64,000 nucleotides of DNA from Hydractinia symbiolongicarpus (GCF_029227915.1 NC_079882.1:3224001-3288000), one strand, 5' to 3'. Positions 44,501-58,704 are shown, numbered from the stretch's first letter. The notes: a model not told the origin generated them from the sequence alone. Made by a program: numbers and translations.

Positions 44501-47500
44501 AATAAAGAGACAAAAAGCTGCGCTTGGTAATATTTTTCACAGTCAAATCATGAACAAACAAAGGAAACAACTTTAATCAATATATTTATGGTTAAATTTT
44601 ATTCTTCAAAATGTTTCGTGTTTAAGATATCTTACCTCTATCCCAAACGTTACCTGTGATAATTCTTAGATATATTTATTAAATAAGCTGCTTATCTGAG
44701 CCAAGTAGGAGTCTGTATTGTCTAACTAGTTTGTATTTTTAAAATTAATATTTTTAAAAATAGAAGAATGGTTTTGCACATTTCTGATATCAGTGTATTA
44801 TATTTAGGCTCAATTAAGAGAGAGACATGCTAATACAAAGATAATTCAGTTAGAAGAAAAGATACACGAACTTCAAGCTGATAATCAAAAGAAAGTCCAA
44901 CATGTCACAACTGAGGACAGCAACTCCGAAGTGTTTCAACTTCATGAAAAGATATTTTTACTAGAAGAAGAATGTGAACAAAATAATGCAAAGATTCAAG
45001 AATTGCAAAATGAAAATCAAACTCTCTCACTAGACTTACGTGCCAAAATTTCTGAGTTGTCCAGCATATCAAAAGAACTTGAAGAAGCGGAAAAGCGTTC
45101 TACCAGTTATTTTAACCACCTGCAGGTAGCCATGTTATATTCCCTGTTGATTTCCAGTGCAGTAATATCTTAATTCATCCTGAATATTTTTACTACAATT
45201 TTGTACTTGTTGCAGTGTCAGGAAATTCTTTTACCTTGTGGACTACAAAAGCTCCTTTCAAAATAAAGAATCTTTTTTAAGACACTTTTTCGTGTTCTGT
45301 TGCAGTTGTTTTTTGTACTTGTTTTAGCAAGCAAGAGAAGAATCTACCGAAGTCAGAGTGGAACTTGATGCCCTGAAGGCTGAACTTAGAGGCCTAGGAC
45401 ATTCAAAAACTGGCAACTCCTTATTTGGTGAAGTATGTGTCATAAATTATTTAATAGATAACATATTTAACGTCTCACCATAGCCTGCTTGTATGGGATT
45501 TTTGATAATTTTCAGCTTGAAGATAAGCGAGTTGAAATGGAGAAGAAGTTGCTTTCAATGCAAGTGAAACACGTGTCACTTCAAAAAGCCTACTCGTTTG
45601 TGAAATCTCAACTGCACAACATGAAAGTAGGTCGTCATTACTCTAGTGGTAAATTAGCAATTTATTTATTTTAAAATATTTTCTTCGTACATGGTAGCTT
45701 TGACGTGCCATAAGATATCAAAATTTTGCCCAAAATTTCCAAATAGTGTCCTAACCCATCTTAAAATTGATAATCATTCGAGTCTAGTGATAATTGATTC
45801 TCTTTCTCCAGACGCAAGTGGTAGCTTTATTGCAAATGAATTCTGGTCGAGCTGATGGAGAAAGAATTGTGCATTTAGAAAGAGCACTGTCACAGGCAAA
45901 GGAAGAAGCGTTGGCGTTATCGAAGAAAATAAAGTCACAAGAGGCTAGTCAGGTAAATCTTTTTTTACAGTGAAAGCTTGTTGGAAGTGATACGAGGCTT
46001 ATCGCCACCAACTTACTTTAAGGGTGTAAAATTCCGAACGCAAAAATAAGCCCTACTTTCTTTGATTTTCGTAAACAACCATTACCCTAATTCCCTTAAT
46101 TTTCCCGCATTTTTTCGTTATTATTATTTTCTACATTGAGTCTACGTCCAAATTGTTAGTACTATGTCAAAGGATTGTGTAAATAAAACTATTTCAAGTG
46201 ACTTTCATACCAATCACTTATTGTTCTTCGTTTTGTATATCCATGGTTGTACTCTATTGTATATATTCTGCACAAACGTTTTACGAGATTACCAAATTTA
46301 CATTGTTCAGAAACTTTGAGCGAAAAAAGACAGCCAACATTAACATATTTTATCTTCATATAGGCACAATTGACATACCCAATTTTTTATAATGCAACTT
46401 GTACAAAATTAGTTATGTTACTCTTAAGTTGTTGTATAACAAATATTTTTGCTCGTTTACCTATTCTTTTTTTTTCAGGATCTTTCTGCAGAAGGAATTC
46501 AAGCTTTAGCAAGGTCACTGCCACAATTTGAATGCAATCAAGACATGATCAATTTTTTATCTATTCAACTGGAAGATTACAAGTAGGAATATTTTCGAAT
46601 TTTTAACTGTTTTGGTAAAAATATATGTGTAACGATATTTGAAAAAGAAATAAACACTTTTGATACCATTTGTGCGTGAAAATTTGTAGAAAGAACAGTG
46701 AATATATGAGATTGTTGGCTAAGTTACATTCTCTTTCCAGTCTTCCAAACATGATTTATCAATTAGCGCAAACTCTACATTTCTATGTAATTTGAAATCG
46801 GGTTTGTTTATTATTTCCTATGCAAAATTTAACCAGCATGCATTTCGATTTCCGCCACTCGCGCAACGTCCTGTCGTTTATTATTTACAATTATGGTTAG
46901 CATAGTAAGCAATAAAGGTCTATACTTTTTAAACGAATTTTGACGGAAAAAAAATGTTATTAGTCACGAATTTTATTGACCTGACTTTGCACGCAACCCA
47001 CGCAATAACGGTAGAATTGTTCATTTGTTCTTTAGGGCAAAATTACGAAAAACTGAGGAAGAACTGGAGCAGACGTACATGATGAAGCTGGCTGAAAGTG
47101 ATAAATTGCAAACAGCCGAACAAAAACTACACGAGACGGGTGTCTCGTCGGAGAAGTTTAAAAGCGAAAACATGAAGTTACGTTTGAGACTCGATGAAAT
47201 AAAAAACAAACTGCAAGCAGGTATAGCGTTCTGGGGAGGTCAGGGGGTGTGGAGTTTGCAATTTTTATGAATTTTTTCTAATAATATTTCCCTCTGATGA
47301 CCCCCTATTTTAGAATATTTTTGAAATATTTCTGTTGTTCTGTTCTGTTGTTTTTTATAATTGTTACCACATAATACCTTTTAATAACATTCGAACTCGT
47401 GCGCAGTCTCCTTTTAGTGTTGTATTTTCTTATGGTAATTCAGGGAACAGGTGAAACGTAATGAAGCCTAGTAACTCTGGTGAGCGTTCCTAAATAGTTA

Positions 47501-50378
47501 GGGAGAGGCTTCTAAAACAATTCAATTGAACTGGATGGTAAATATGGCGATAGTAATGTAGAACAAATTTTAACGTCTTTTTTTTGTTTAAATATTTTTT
47601 AACACAAATTTTTAAAAAGTTATTGAAACCTACAGAAAATTTCGACTAGTGTCAGAAAAAGTAAAAAAAAAACAATAGATAAACTTTCGCAATTGGTCAT
47701 TCGTATCCAAGAAAAACGAAAAAATAATTCCCATCCATTGGGTCCAACGTACAAACTTTTGTAGCTGTATCGTTTTCATACGAGCTTGATACTGTTAATC
47801 GTAAAAAAATATTGAAACGGATTTCGCGCTGGCTTTTTTGGCCAATGGAATCACGATTTTTCTGCGTTTTTGTAGGCGCCGTCGTTTTACAGGTTAGAGA
47901 AAGAAAATTGCGTTAAGTATGGTTACGCGTAATTTTTCTTTGAAAGATGTTATTTTCACTTTTTCTTTCGTTATTCTGTTACAAGCTAACTAATGACGAC
48001 CTATTTTTGTTTCATTTTCGTTATTTAGAAACACAGAAGAGAATATTAGTGGAAAAGAAATTCAACTATGACTCTACTGATGATGTCGTTGCTATTGGAG
48101 TTGCTGAACCTCCAACCAAAGAAAGAAAATCTCTTCCTTACACATTAGCAAAAGCGAAAGAGAAAGAAAATGAAAAGTTCGCTAAAACTTGCAGCAGAAC
48201 TAATAATGCGAAGAAGCCTGCAAGCTTTTCATCGGGAATGAATTGGAATGTTCTGCCCAAGGAAATTTTAAAAGAGTTTAATATACAACGGAGAGACAAT
48301 TTTGAACCGAGTAGGGACAGGATTGACAATGTATTTAAATCACCAGCTGTTAGTGCATCCACACAGCAACCATCGAAGGAAAACAGAACTCCCATAGACC
48401 GTCACAATACGAAGGGACGTCCCACCCCTGAAACTTCGAAATCGCGTAAAGTGAGCTTTAAAGAAGAACCAGAAACAATTGTTGTGTCTTGTCCCAATGC
48501 TTCAGTCATCGACGAATCCGCGGAGAACTTTGGATTACCGGAAACGGTGTGTATTTTTTCCCCTAATGTTTATGTTTGTGCACTAGTCGGGAAGAATTGT
48601 TTACTTTGATAGGGGCTTAGTAGCTAAATCTTTTGAAATAGCCTGGCTACAGTACAAATTAAATTAATCTGGTCTGACAGGCTGTTTTCCCGATACTCCT
48701 TAAAGGATGAGGGAAACCCTGCAAAATATAAAGAAATTATTTTTTTAATATAAATAACCAATGACATTTGGAAGCTCTTAAAAAAGTGGAAGAGTTATTT
48801 CACAGACAATACCGAAATCCTCGAGCTTTTGCAAGTTATGCACATTAAATAAGATTATTTGGAAAGTTGTCTAGGAATATTTATTGATTCTAAGGTTTCA
48901 GACTTATGCGAAATTATGACATTATCCCCTGATGCTGAAAAACAATTACTGTTATCAATAATAATTGTAAAGATTAAATATTAACATTCATTTCAATATG
49001 CTGCAAATATCAACCTAAATGGCTAAAACCAATAAATCATCATATGTCAGTGTTTTTTTAGACTGTCCCAAAATGTATTTTCACGATTTTCAAAAAACAA
49101 ATATTTTGATATAACTTTGTCAAAACTGGACACTCGGACTAAAAATTTTCGGACATCTTGTCATTCTGCTTTTAGAATATGTGATCACAATGTTAGGAGC
49201 TCTTAAGGAAGCAGTATTCCAAAATGACTGTTTTTCTGCCTTTGGCTCTGGAAATCCTCAGATGCTCGTTTTGGACAAGTTTGTGTACTAATGATAATCC
49301 TGAATACTTTAATTTTGACTTGTATGAGATCATAATAACTACTAGTTTGATAAGAATGAATACAGAAATTGATTTTGAGCATCAAATGAAGAATAATTCC
49401 AAAATATGACTTACAGTGATATAACAATCATTTAAAGAATATGAACGTAAGATAAGCACAGTCATACTACATACAACTTGTAAAATATCGTTAACAAAAG
49501 AGGTAAGCCGCTACTAATATGAAAAATGTAAGTCTTGTAACAAAGAGCAAAACAGGAATGAAAAAATCCAATCATGTAAGCAAAAAACAATTTGGTTTTA
49601 AAGAGTCATTGATTCTCAAAGAAAGTTTGACTTATTTATCTCAGAGATAAATCTGGCATTCAAGAGCGTACCGGGATAAAACATTCCGCACTGAAATAAT
49701 ATCTACATGTAAGAGTTGGCTTTTTGAATCAAACTCTCAAAATACTAAACATTTAAGTAAAGATCATTGGTAATGTCTACATAGGTATCAAAAGCTTCAT
49801 CTGGAGCAAATACGATTGACGTTGGTAAGATTTGAAATTTCTTCTTACTGATCTGCTTAGAGTGACATTGGTAAAACTTGTTAAAACCATTAAATGCAAC
49901 ACCTCACTTAGATCCGGAGATGATGTCATGCATAATTAGCGAAACTTTTTAGTCAAATCTCGAGAACCAATAAGACTTTTCAAAAAAATTAAAATATTCT
50001 TAGACAACTTTCCAAGCTCTTTCTTATGAAATCGTGGGAGGTTAAGCTTTGACATTATTTTACTTTGCCCCTAAAAGTTCTGTGGTACCTAACTATCCCT
50101 GACTAAAAGTTAATGAAAGTCTATAACCGCTTTCATTCTTTTTTCGCCTTATACAGCAATTTTAAACGTTTTAATTTCATATCCTATTGTTTGTATAGAA
50201 TCAAGAGACAAAGGAAAAGATATCTTCGGAGCTATCAAATACGCCATCACCGGAACCTTTACAATCCAGCTCGGTGGGAAATATTAATAGGAACATTAAA
50301 ATTGATAATGAAGCCAACAAGATTTTTAATATCCCAAAAGCAACAAACGATGATAATCCCGAATGCAAAATGCAGTAG
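41570..50378 (+). CDS. SPDL1: Spindly homologue (dynein-dynactin adaptor at kinetochores)
   Basis: Coding exons: 41570-41797, 43302-43508, 44808-45125, 45328-45432, 45516-45626, 45812-45952, 46479-46582, 47036-47220, 48029-48546, 50199-50378; GT/AG with matching phases, 698 residues (human 605). Nearly all of residues 30-465 is coiled coil. A CC1-box-like segment, AGTYGLKL, lies at 46-53. The Spindly motif GNSLFGE-LEDKR spans the exon 4/5 junction (280-291), and VVALLQMN follows. ENMKLRLRLDEIKNKL ends the coiled coil. The tail is disordered and basic/Ser-rich, and the protein ends CKMQ, a CaaX box. In animals Spindly is farnesylated, binds the RZZ complex at kinetochores and recruits dynein-dynactin in mitosis. 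The 5' UTR exon is not located; AATAAA at 50457 follows. Confidence 0.94.
42720..43240 (-). repeat. Dispersed repeat, inverted copy in Spindly intron 1
   Basis: The plus strand reads GTGTGGGTAACTAGGGACTA, then CATTTTCTTGATCAGC, then CACGGGCCTAATCAAC. These are reverse complements of landmarks in the copy at 20452-20870, in matching order. The repeat is at least about 420 bp and uses the same CCCGTG-type start as the copies at 16.87 kb. Confidence 0.7.
49915..50050. repeat. Dispersed repeat in the last Spindly intron
   Basis: GATGTCATGCATAATTAGCG, TCGAGAACCAATAAGACTTT and TTAGACAACTTTCCAAGCTC recur with small changes at 62030-62170 (same strand) and inverted at 60441-60555. No coding signal. 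Confidence 0.65.
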
Positions 50379-50456
50379 TTGAATGAATGGGAAACTTTGA
50401 AGTTGTTTTGTAATTTTTCAACTAGCCCCCTGATTTGTAAAACACATATTTCGTAC

Positions 50457-50462
50457 AATAAA
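50457..50462 (+). terminator. Polyadenylation signal of the Spindly gene
   Basis: AATAAA lies 79 nt past the Spindly stop codon (50376-50378). Confidence 0.6.
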
Positions 50463-52133
50463 TTCCTGAGATTCCTCAGGCGTCACAAATCTATTTTTAT
50501 TCCTGAAACATCTTTTAAATTAATCATTTAAATTCAAAGCCAACAAACGAGTAGGCCTTGCCACATAAGCGAGAAATTACAACAAAACAAGTGAAAAGCT
50601 GAATTCGAAAGTAAAATGTTGACTAGGAGGCACCATTACAGTTACGGGGCAGAACGGTCAGTGCAATTTGGTATGTACTTTACAGATGCGCTAATGAATA
50701 TGTTATGAGTTATTCTATGCCAATCAGCTTGGTCATGAAAATTTGTTATTAACAACCCAAAACAAATTTTGGCTAAAACTTTCTCGGAGAAAAATGAAGT
50801 TTAACAATACGCTCTTTTTTTCAGATCATTATAAGGGATCCTGGAACACACAATGAGTTGCGCCGTAAATTGCATAAATTTGCAACGTCACAAAATGTAC
50901 CGCATATAGAATTCATGTCCAGACAGTCCATATGCCGTCGTCTTAGGTCAAAAGTTATCACATTGGTTAAAAAGGGGCAAGGTTGATAATCAAGACGAGT
51001 CTCGCATTTTATAAACCCGACAGTCACGTTTTTTGACTTCTCATTTTGCTTTTTCCACTTTTTGTATAAAACATGCCAAACTTGTTAAACACTTCTTACT
51101 CGATTACTTTAGAGATAAAAACATCGACTGGGATGTTTCTTCCAAAGTAGCTAACGGCAATGTATTACCAATCTATTACCAGGGACATTTTTTTCGCTTC
51201 GTAACTCATCAAAAATAAAAAGGGCCCAGCGACGAGGTTGTTTAAGTAGCATTTTTATGTTGCACATGTTCTCAAAAAGTTTTTCTTTCTGCACAGCCTG
51301 TTCGGATATATTTATGTATTTGAATTTCAGTTCCAGAATCCTTTTATACCTCCCCAAACAGTTCTATGATATTTAATTTTTCAACAAAAAGGAACACAGT
51401 GTGGGAATAGAGAAAGCTTCGTGAGTTCATTCCCCAACAGGTGTATCTAGGTGTGAAAGCCAATTTTGGAAACAAAAAAAAACAGCTTACGAAAGTAAAA
51501 CCGTATCATTAAGTGTTGTGTCGTCTTTCAGTTTATACTGGTGGATAAGAGATTTTCGGAATAAACACAGCTTTTTACAACCTCCTTTTGCTTAATTTGT
51601 CGAGAGATGTTATACATCAACCACGTTCAGACCTTGGCTAAATTTCGTGGCATAATTGCTTTTATTACAACTTCTTTCTGCCTCGTTCTGTACGCAACTA
51701 AACCGTAGTATATTTACGAGCGAACGTGTTCCGCTAGAACACTAACTTCCCGTTATTTGCTGCATGTGCGTACTGACAACCAGTTCAAATTACTGGTTAT
51801 ACTCACAGTGTCTACAACGGAAGTAAAAATCATTCACAAGGTAAAGCATAATACAAAAAGTCAATTTTTCACGTTCCATACATCGTGTTTTAAAAAAATA
51901 ATACAGATATTGAAGTAGATTGAGTGCAGATAAATAAACGTTTAGTAGAATTAATGTTCAATTAATGGTTTTGTTATCTGTATTCAATCTAGCTATTCCA
52001 TGATAATAAATTACATTTCTTCAGAGATCTTTCACGTAACGAAAACCAGAGATGGTTTGTGTATGCGATGAACGATTTTTATACCATTTAAGACAATAAT
52101 TTACAAATATAGCTATTTAGCACAATCATTAAA
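50463..52133. other. Convergent intergenic region between Spindly and beta-thymosin
   Basis: No further coding segment is supported. A MITE half (GGGCCCAGCGACGAGGTTG) lies at about 51222-51240. The part near 52000-52133 should be 3' UTR of the minus-strand thymosin gene. Confidence 0.4.
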
Positions 52134-52414
<281 letters not shown>

Positions 52415-52605
52415 CTAAACGAAAAGACATGATTTCTTTGAATAAATAGACTTCCCGCGTAGCTACATGACGAATATCATACAAATACAAACTTTTCAAC
52501 CACGATAAAATTCAATAAAAACTCACCACAAGTTTAAAGTTTTACAATGAATTCCCCACAATCCAATCTTAACAGACACAAGGTGATTTAGAGGTGTGAG
52601 CTCGA

Positions 52606-52613
52606 TATTTATA
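52606..52613 (-). promoter_or_regulatory. TATA box of the beta-thymosin gene
   Basis: TATAAATA on the minus strand within CCTATAAATATCGAG. A transcript starting about 30 nt downstream, near 52580, would give a short 5' UTR exon ending at the GTGAGT donor at 52526, then the exon with the ATG beginning at 52414. Position and order fit well; the start site itself is inferred. Confidence 0.6.
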
Positions 52614-53025
52614 GGAAACGCAAAACCATCGGCCATTGTTTTTATGTCGCGTCTGTAAACAACACATAATTTTTGTTTGCAGACTTGAGAGAATGTAAAG
52701 TTTGATCATCTTGTTTCTACCTTGATCGATAAAGAAATTCTAATTTAACATCGGCCGGGCCGTTTGAGCCGGATGATATTTGGCGGGAAACATAACAAAT
52801 TTTCTTTGTATTTGACTATATATTCTAAAACTAAGAAGTTGTTAAAGGTCTAGAAATTTTAGTTAAATTTAAAAAGTGCGTAGTGGTATTAGCCAAAATG
52901 ACTATATATTTTTTTCATTAGCATTTTCCAAAAAAACGAAATTATGCCCCTCCCCTTTTTAGAAAATATTTGACGTTGCATTTTGTTGGCTACCGTAAAA
53001 AAATCAAATGATTACGTAGGACAAA

Positions 53026-56000
53026 ATGGCGGAAGAAAAGTTGTGGACTAGAGAGAAAATCAAATCTAAAATAGAAGATAATGAACTCGATCTCAGTTTA
53101 TGTGGAATATCCAAAGTACCTGTTAAAGATATGGTACATCTTTTTTATACTTATAGCACTTGAGAAAAAAGAACTAGCTAGCCACCTACAAGTATGTGAA
53201 TTAAAATAAAGCGAAATTAACAAAAACTCAAATATAGATACAATACGCATTATGTTTTGGGTTTCACGTTAAAAAAAGCAAAGATTTTTTGAAAAATTTA
53301 CTCCCACACAACATAATGAATGCAGACCTGTAATTAAATATTAAACCAGTTCCAGGATAATAAGGCCACCCTTAAAAATATAATTGGTTAGTGTCACCCA
53401 ACCGACTCACTTTGAAAGGCGAAAAAGTCAAGTCGGGGAATCGATAAATTTGTAAAAAATAAACCAAACAATCTACGAACAATCTTAGACACGCAACAAA
53501 ATCCACCATTTACCTTTTCAGCAGCCCTCCGAATTATGGTTGTTACGTCCGAATGTTATTTCAATAGGGGACTGCACTGTGTGACTCAGTGCTATATTTT
53601 CCTGCTTCGTATTTATACGGCAATACAAGCAAAAACCATGTGAACAACATTGACTGACAAAAATTGAACTTGAAATGGATTTAAAATGAATAACAAAATA
53701 TGGCTGCGATATGTAGTATTTTTGTAATTTTTCATGAAAAATTTTTATCCAACCAACCAACCGACTCACTTTTGTAATTAGAAATGACGCTAACCAAACA
53801 TATTTTTGACGGTGGCTTAATGTACAGATATGGAAACAGTTTCGTGTTGAGAAACAGTTTCCATATTTAGAAATTTTTTCTGTAAAAATAGGAAATAGTT
53901 TGTGAATATGGACACCAATTTCCGTCTTCCACAAGCTAATTTGGGTTTCTTCGTTATAATCATTCTACCAATAGAAAGCCCTATACCAATAAACTTTAAA
54001 ATATAGACCTTTTGAATGTTTACATTTTCCGGGGGTAAGCCCTTTCAGCTTTAAAATTTGCGTGGCAAGCAAAAGATGTGATTGCTAGGTATCCATCTAC
54101 ACTCGATAATTCTGTTCTGTTAAAAGAAATAAGCTTGAAAAGACCTTTCTTCAGCAAGCTTCCGTATCTTTCTACATGCCACACAGTTGTTAGTGTCAGA
54201 AGGGCTTACCACAGAAAATATAAACATTCAAAAAGATCTATTATATGGAAATTATGTGTACTTCAGGGCTTGTTACTACTGGAGTTTTAATCAAATTTCA
54301 CCTGTATTGAAGATATATTAGCCTTATCCCTCGAGCCAAACAGAAAAACAGTCTCCAAAGTCGAAAATAATTTCTGTTTTACAAAAAAAAACATAAAATC
54401 GGCAAACTTTTTCTTTTTTTTCAGAGTTTTATAATACGGAACTGTTTCCATACTACATCAAATTGAACCAAAGTTTAACAACATCAGCAGGAATTAAATG
54501 CAGAATCTTAGATAAGGTTAATCACATTCTCCTCAAAATTTCAACAAGGAAAAAAGAATCAATAGCTTTTAATTTGTCGTTAAAAACAGTTTAAAAGTAT
54601 GTATCTTAAATGTATATATATACTATATACATTAAAATTAAGATGCAGGAATATTCTTCACTGTGTTTACTAAGTCATAAGAGGTTAGGTATTTGGTTTG
54701 TTGGCTTATTTGTCAACATCAAATATATAATTTGTTAGCATCACCTGACTGATTCAGTTTAAAATTTAAAAATGGATCAGTAAACAACAACAGCAGTTAA
54801 ACTTTCACACTCATGCATTATTGTTTCCTTCTGTCTGTAAATCAACATCCTGGATATAAAGCAAAATGAATTGATTGCTAACATAAGCTTCCTACTTATC
54901 CAAGCCTTTTCAATATTCTATGCAAAACAAGTGAAAACCAGGGCAGTTGATTGACCAAAATTAAACCTGAAATGGCACCGCACATAGTAAAAATAAAGAA
55001 CCAAATATGGCTGTGACTTACAGGTTTTTTGGATTTTTGCAAAAAATTTTCCCAATGGCTCACTTTTGTAATAAGAAATAACGCCATGTTTATGTAAAAT
55101 ATATTTTGAATATGGCCAAACCAACATGTTTTTCATGCAAGTGTGAAATTATACTGCAATTGCATTTTGATGTTGAGTAAAGTTTAGTTGAGTTGTATTA
55201 GGGTGTAAGACACTACCACTTACATTGGGAAAAGCAACTTTGGACATTTGCTTCTCATTTACGTTTTTATAACATTCATCTTCTGCTTAGGATCGGTGTT
55301 AAAGTGGCAAAGGTTTTTCATCTTTATTTGCACAAGTATGGCATTTAATGATAAATTAACGAACTGAATTTTCATTTTCACTTTTTCAGTTTAACATAAA
55401 ACTAACCTTTTGTCAAAATTTCTTAGTATCAAAGATAATATATATTTTTTTTGAAAAAAGAGAGAAAAAAGAGTTTTAGTAAACTATTATTAACAGCTCT
55501 TCTTATTTTGTACTATCATTTCCTCTAAATTGTTGAAAGTTATCTTAAGAAATTACTTTGTTGAGGTCTGTTGTCTTGTGCTTCGTCAGAAATAATGCAA
55601 ATGTTGATGATTAGTACATTTAAGGAATGCGTACAAGTGAGTTTGTTGTTGGCTAGTAGTTCATGCTTTAACATGATAAAACCACAAAAACATGCATGTC
55701 TTTACAATAAATATTTTTAGTTTAATTTTTTGCTTATGAGTTGTAATATGATAACTATGATATTTTGAAATGTAAAGTAAAGGGAAGTAAAAGGATATTG
55801 TATGAACATCAAGTTGTTTATGGTGTAATGTTATTATAACGTTTAATAACTGTTTCATATGTAAATATTATGAAATTTTTTGATTTCAAAGTCTCCTTTT
55901 TAAAAGGTGTTAGAATTTTTTTGTTACTACTTTAACATAGTTGAAATATTTTGTTGTTTGATGCAAAGAAAATTTATGGATCATCATATGCTCTAAAATT

Positions 56001-58704
56001 CTCAGCATAGCATTCATCAACCAGCCATAAATAATTAACGCGGTTCATTTATTTCTGTGCAAACACCTGTGTAAAAAGTTTACAATAGAGTTCGTTGTAT
56101 AGTGGAAAAAAGACCAGCTCACACAAAATGACAAGCAAAGCATACCACCACTGATTACTTGAATAGTTGTACCTTTTGTTTATATTTTCTCTTTAGAATT
56201 TTGTTAGCATTTTACACTGAGCATAAAAATTTAATGAATTTGCTATAAAACTTTTAATACCTTAAAATTATTAAATTCCACATGTAAAAAAAAAAATATT
56301 TTTTCCCGTTTGTAATTTTAAAGCATTTTGATACTTTGAGATTTAACAATTGATACTAATCGTTTTATTTTGGGGTCCCTTTAAATAAATTTTAGGACAT
56401 GAGTGCTTGTGGTACTTACTTCTTAAATTTTGTAAAAATATACAAACAATTTTTCCTGCACCTCTTTTAGCAAACAATTTTCTTCATGTATTTAGAAACA
56501 GAAGTTTTTTTTAGTTGCCATTTACGAAAATCACAGTACTGGATTTATCATGTAACAAGATAAATATATTGCCGGTTAGTGTTTTTCTTGTTTTTACATA
56601 GCTGTTAGGGTTTGTGATGTTTGGATGATCATTCAAACATCATCCACCGTTATTATGTTTTTTATTTTACTCCTTTTTTTAATTTATAGGACAATTTTAC
56701 AAAGCTTGTCCAGTTGGTACATCTAGACCTAAGCAAAAATTCACTCACTGAACTGCCAGCAGATTTTGGTTCATTAAGTCGTTTAGTTAAGCTGGACTTA
56801 CTAAATAATCACTTGTCAGAATTACCACTGAGTTTTCGACAGTTCACACAGTTGAAATGGTTAGACCTAAAAGGGAACCCAATACAAGAAAACTTGCCTT
56901 CTGTTGTGGGAGATTGCTTGAAGCCGTTGGAATGTCAACAATGTGCAAAGAATGTAAGTAAAATCTTCACTATTACGTGTATATACCGCTTAATAATTTT
57001 AATATGCCCTTAATCTTCCATGTTATCCTTGCAATTTACATAATGGATTTATCATTAACATTCGCTGTTGTTGTAATCATAGCTTGACGTGCTTGGCATC
57101 AAATGTAAATTTGCATTCTTTTGTGTTGGCGCTGTTTGCAAAAAATTGTTTCGCAACACCCAGCTTTGAAACTGTTTTATTGCTCAGTTGATTTCCCACC
57201 CATTGTCTTTGAATTTAATATTAAATTAATATTACTCAACACTGAATTTAATATTAAATTGAAATTATTCGCCACCTGCACCTACATTGATTTTTTGTTG
57301 TAATTTATGACGCTGTCTTCACAAAAAGTATCAAAGAAAAGTTTTTATTTTTTTCAAAACACGAGGACCTGACACCTGGTGGATTTGTTTTGTCTCTTAA
57401 TTTAGATTGTTGGCTATTATCAAAATCTTTACAATGAAAATCTTGAGAGGGAGAAAAAGGCGAAGAAACGTGAACAAAGTAGGGCATTTTGTTGTCATGA
57501 TATCCTGTAGCGTTTGCTTGTTAGTGCAAAATTTATATTTATAATCAAACAAGTTAGAACTTGCTGTTCGTGTTATTTTTGTGTTTACTTTTTTTTAAGG
57601 TCGGCTTTTGAAGCAACAAAAAGAAGAAGATAATGTACGACAACGAAGAAAAGAAGAGAAGAAAAGGCGACACGAGGAAAAGAAATTAAATAATAAATTG
57701 AAAAACTCGCAAACAAATAACACAGAAGGTATAAAACAATCCTTTCACGTACTGTATTCTCCATTTTTCAAAGTAATATTACATCACGCAAAAAAAAACA
57801 TTTCTATTTTTAGAAATGACTAACAATGAAAAAATGTCGCAGTCAGTTTCACAAGGTTTGTTTGTTTAGCACGTTACATGATTTCCTAATAAAGAGAAGT
57901 TACTTCGTTACACATTTCCTTAAAAGACCAAATGTTCTTTCCTACGGAACTATTAAACCCTCGTCATTCATTTGCTATAAGTGGCCTTTCGTTAAAGCCT
58001 AATTTTGATAATAGGTACTACTCCCTATATTACGTCCGTTCCCTTTTGTTTATTGGAGGTTTTAAAGTTTTTTAATGCGTTTCAACATAAGTGGAAAGTT
58101 TTTTGGCCTTTTCAAAACCACTTGCTTTGTAACAAATTATTTTGCGTCATTCTCGCACAAGTTGTTGTGTTTAGAAAACTTCCTTTCGATAAAATGAGAT
58201 TTGTCGCTATTTGTGGAAGGTTACGTCACAGAAGAAAAAAACGTCTGCCCTGAAGAGTAACTACGTAATCGTAACCTTTGACACTTGATGAGTAAAACTT
58301 TATTTTGAAGAAAAACCCATTTGTAAATTTAGACGTTTGGGAGGATGCGATTGAATACTGGACCAATTGTGTTGTTAGCAGTAACATGTCATTTGTCCTG
58401 TCACATGTCCCGTCACGTGTCCGTCAATGTGTGTCAGATAGATTACGTAGGTGTTAGATCAAACTCTCGAATGATTTCTGTTGTTTTAAATATTCTTTTG
58501 TTTTGCTTTGTTTTTATAGAACGTGGCAAAGAATCGAACTGTTTTGGTGTGTTGTGTTACACCGTACTCTTCTTGTTTATCGTTGGAATCATAATGGCGG
58601 TCCTATTAAAAGAAAATCTCAATGAACTCAATTCATACATCGACATATTTATTAAACAAGCAAGAACTTATTTAGATCAATTAAAAAAAGCGATAAATAA
58701 ATAA
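53026..58704 (+). CDS. LRRC59: LRRC59 homologue, ER membrane leucine-rich-repeat protein
   Basis: Exons: 53026-53133, 56515-56574, 56690-56953, 57406-57478, 57600-57728, 57814-57855, 58520-58704; GT/AG, phases consistent, 286 residues (human 307). The N-terminus has NELDLSLCGISKVPVKDM, as in human LRRC59. About four LRRs follow (ITVLDLSCNKINILP, LVHLDLSKNSLTELPADFG, LVKLDLLNNHLSELPLSF, LKWLDLKGNPI), then GDCLKP and CQQCAKN. A long Lys/Arg/Glu-rich helix comes next (about 145-205), then one membrane segment (FGVLCYTVLFLFIVGIIMAV) and a short lumenal tail. The human protein is tail-anchored in the ER, contacts ribosomes and is linked to FGF1 import. Intron 1 is 3.4 kb and holds two copies of one repeat. 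AATAAA motifs overlap the stop. Confidence 0.94.
53364..53816. mobile_element. TIR element in LRRC59 intron 1
   Basis: The left end reads GGCCACCCTTAAAAATATAA, then TTGGTTAGTGTCA; the right end reads TGACGCTAACCAAACATAT, then TTTTTGACGGTGGC. The ends are inverted repeats of about 32 bp with several mismatches. The adjacent bases (TAA left, TTAA right) may be remnants of a target duplication. No transposase frame. Confidence 0.65.
54700..55115. repeat. Second, decayed copy of the 53.4-kb element
   Basis: TTTGTTAGCATCACCTGACT at 54731 and ACTTTTGTAATAAGAAATAA at 55063, plus CCAAATATGGCTGTGACTTA at 55002, match the copy at 53364-53816 in order. The outer ends are eroded. Confidence 0.55.

Noticed and set aside
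58005-58253. 82-codon plus-strand frame in LRRC59
   Set aside because: Intronic; the LRRC59 exons on both sides join in phase without it.
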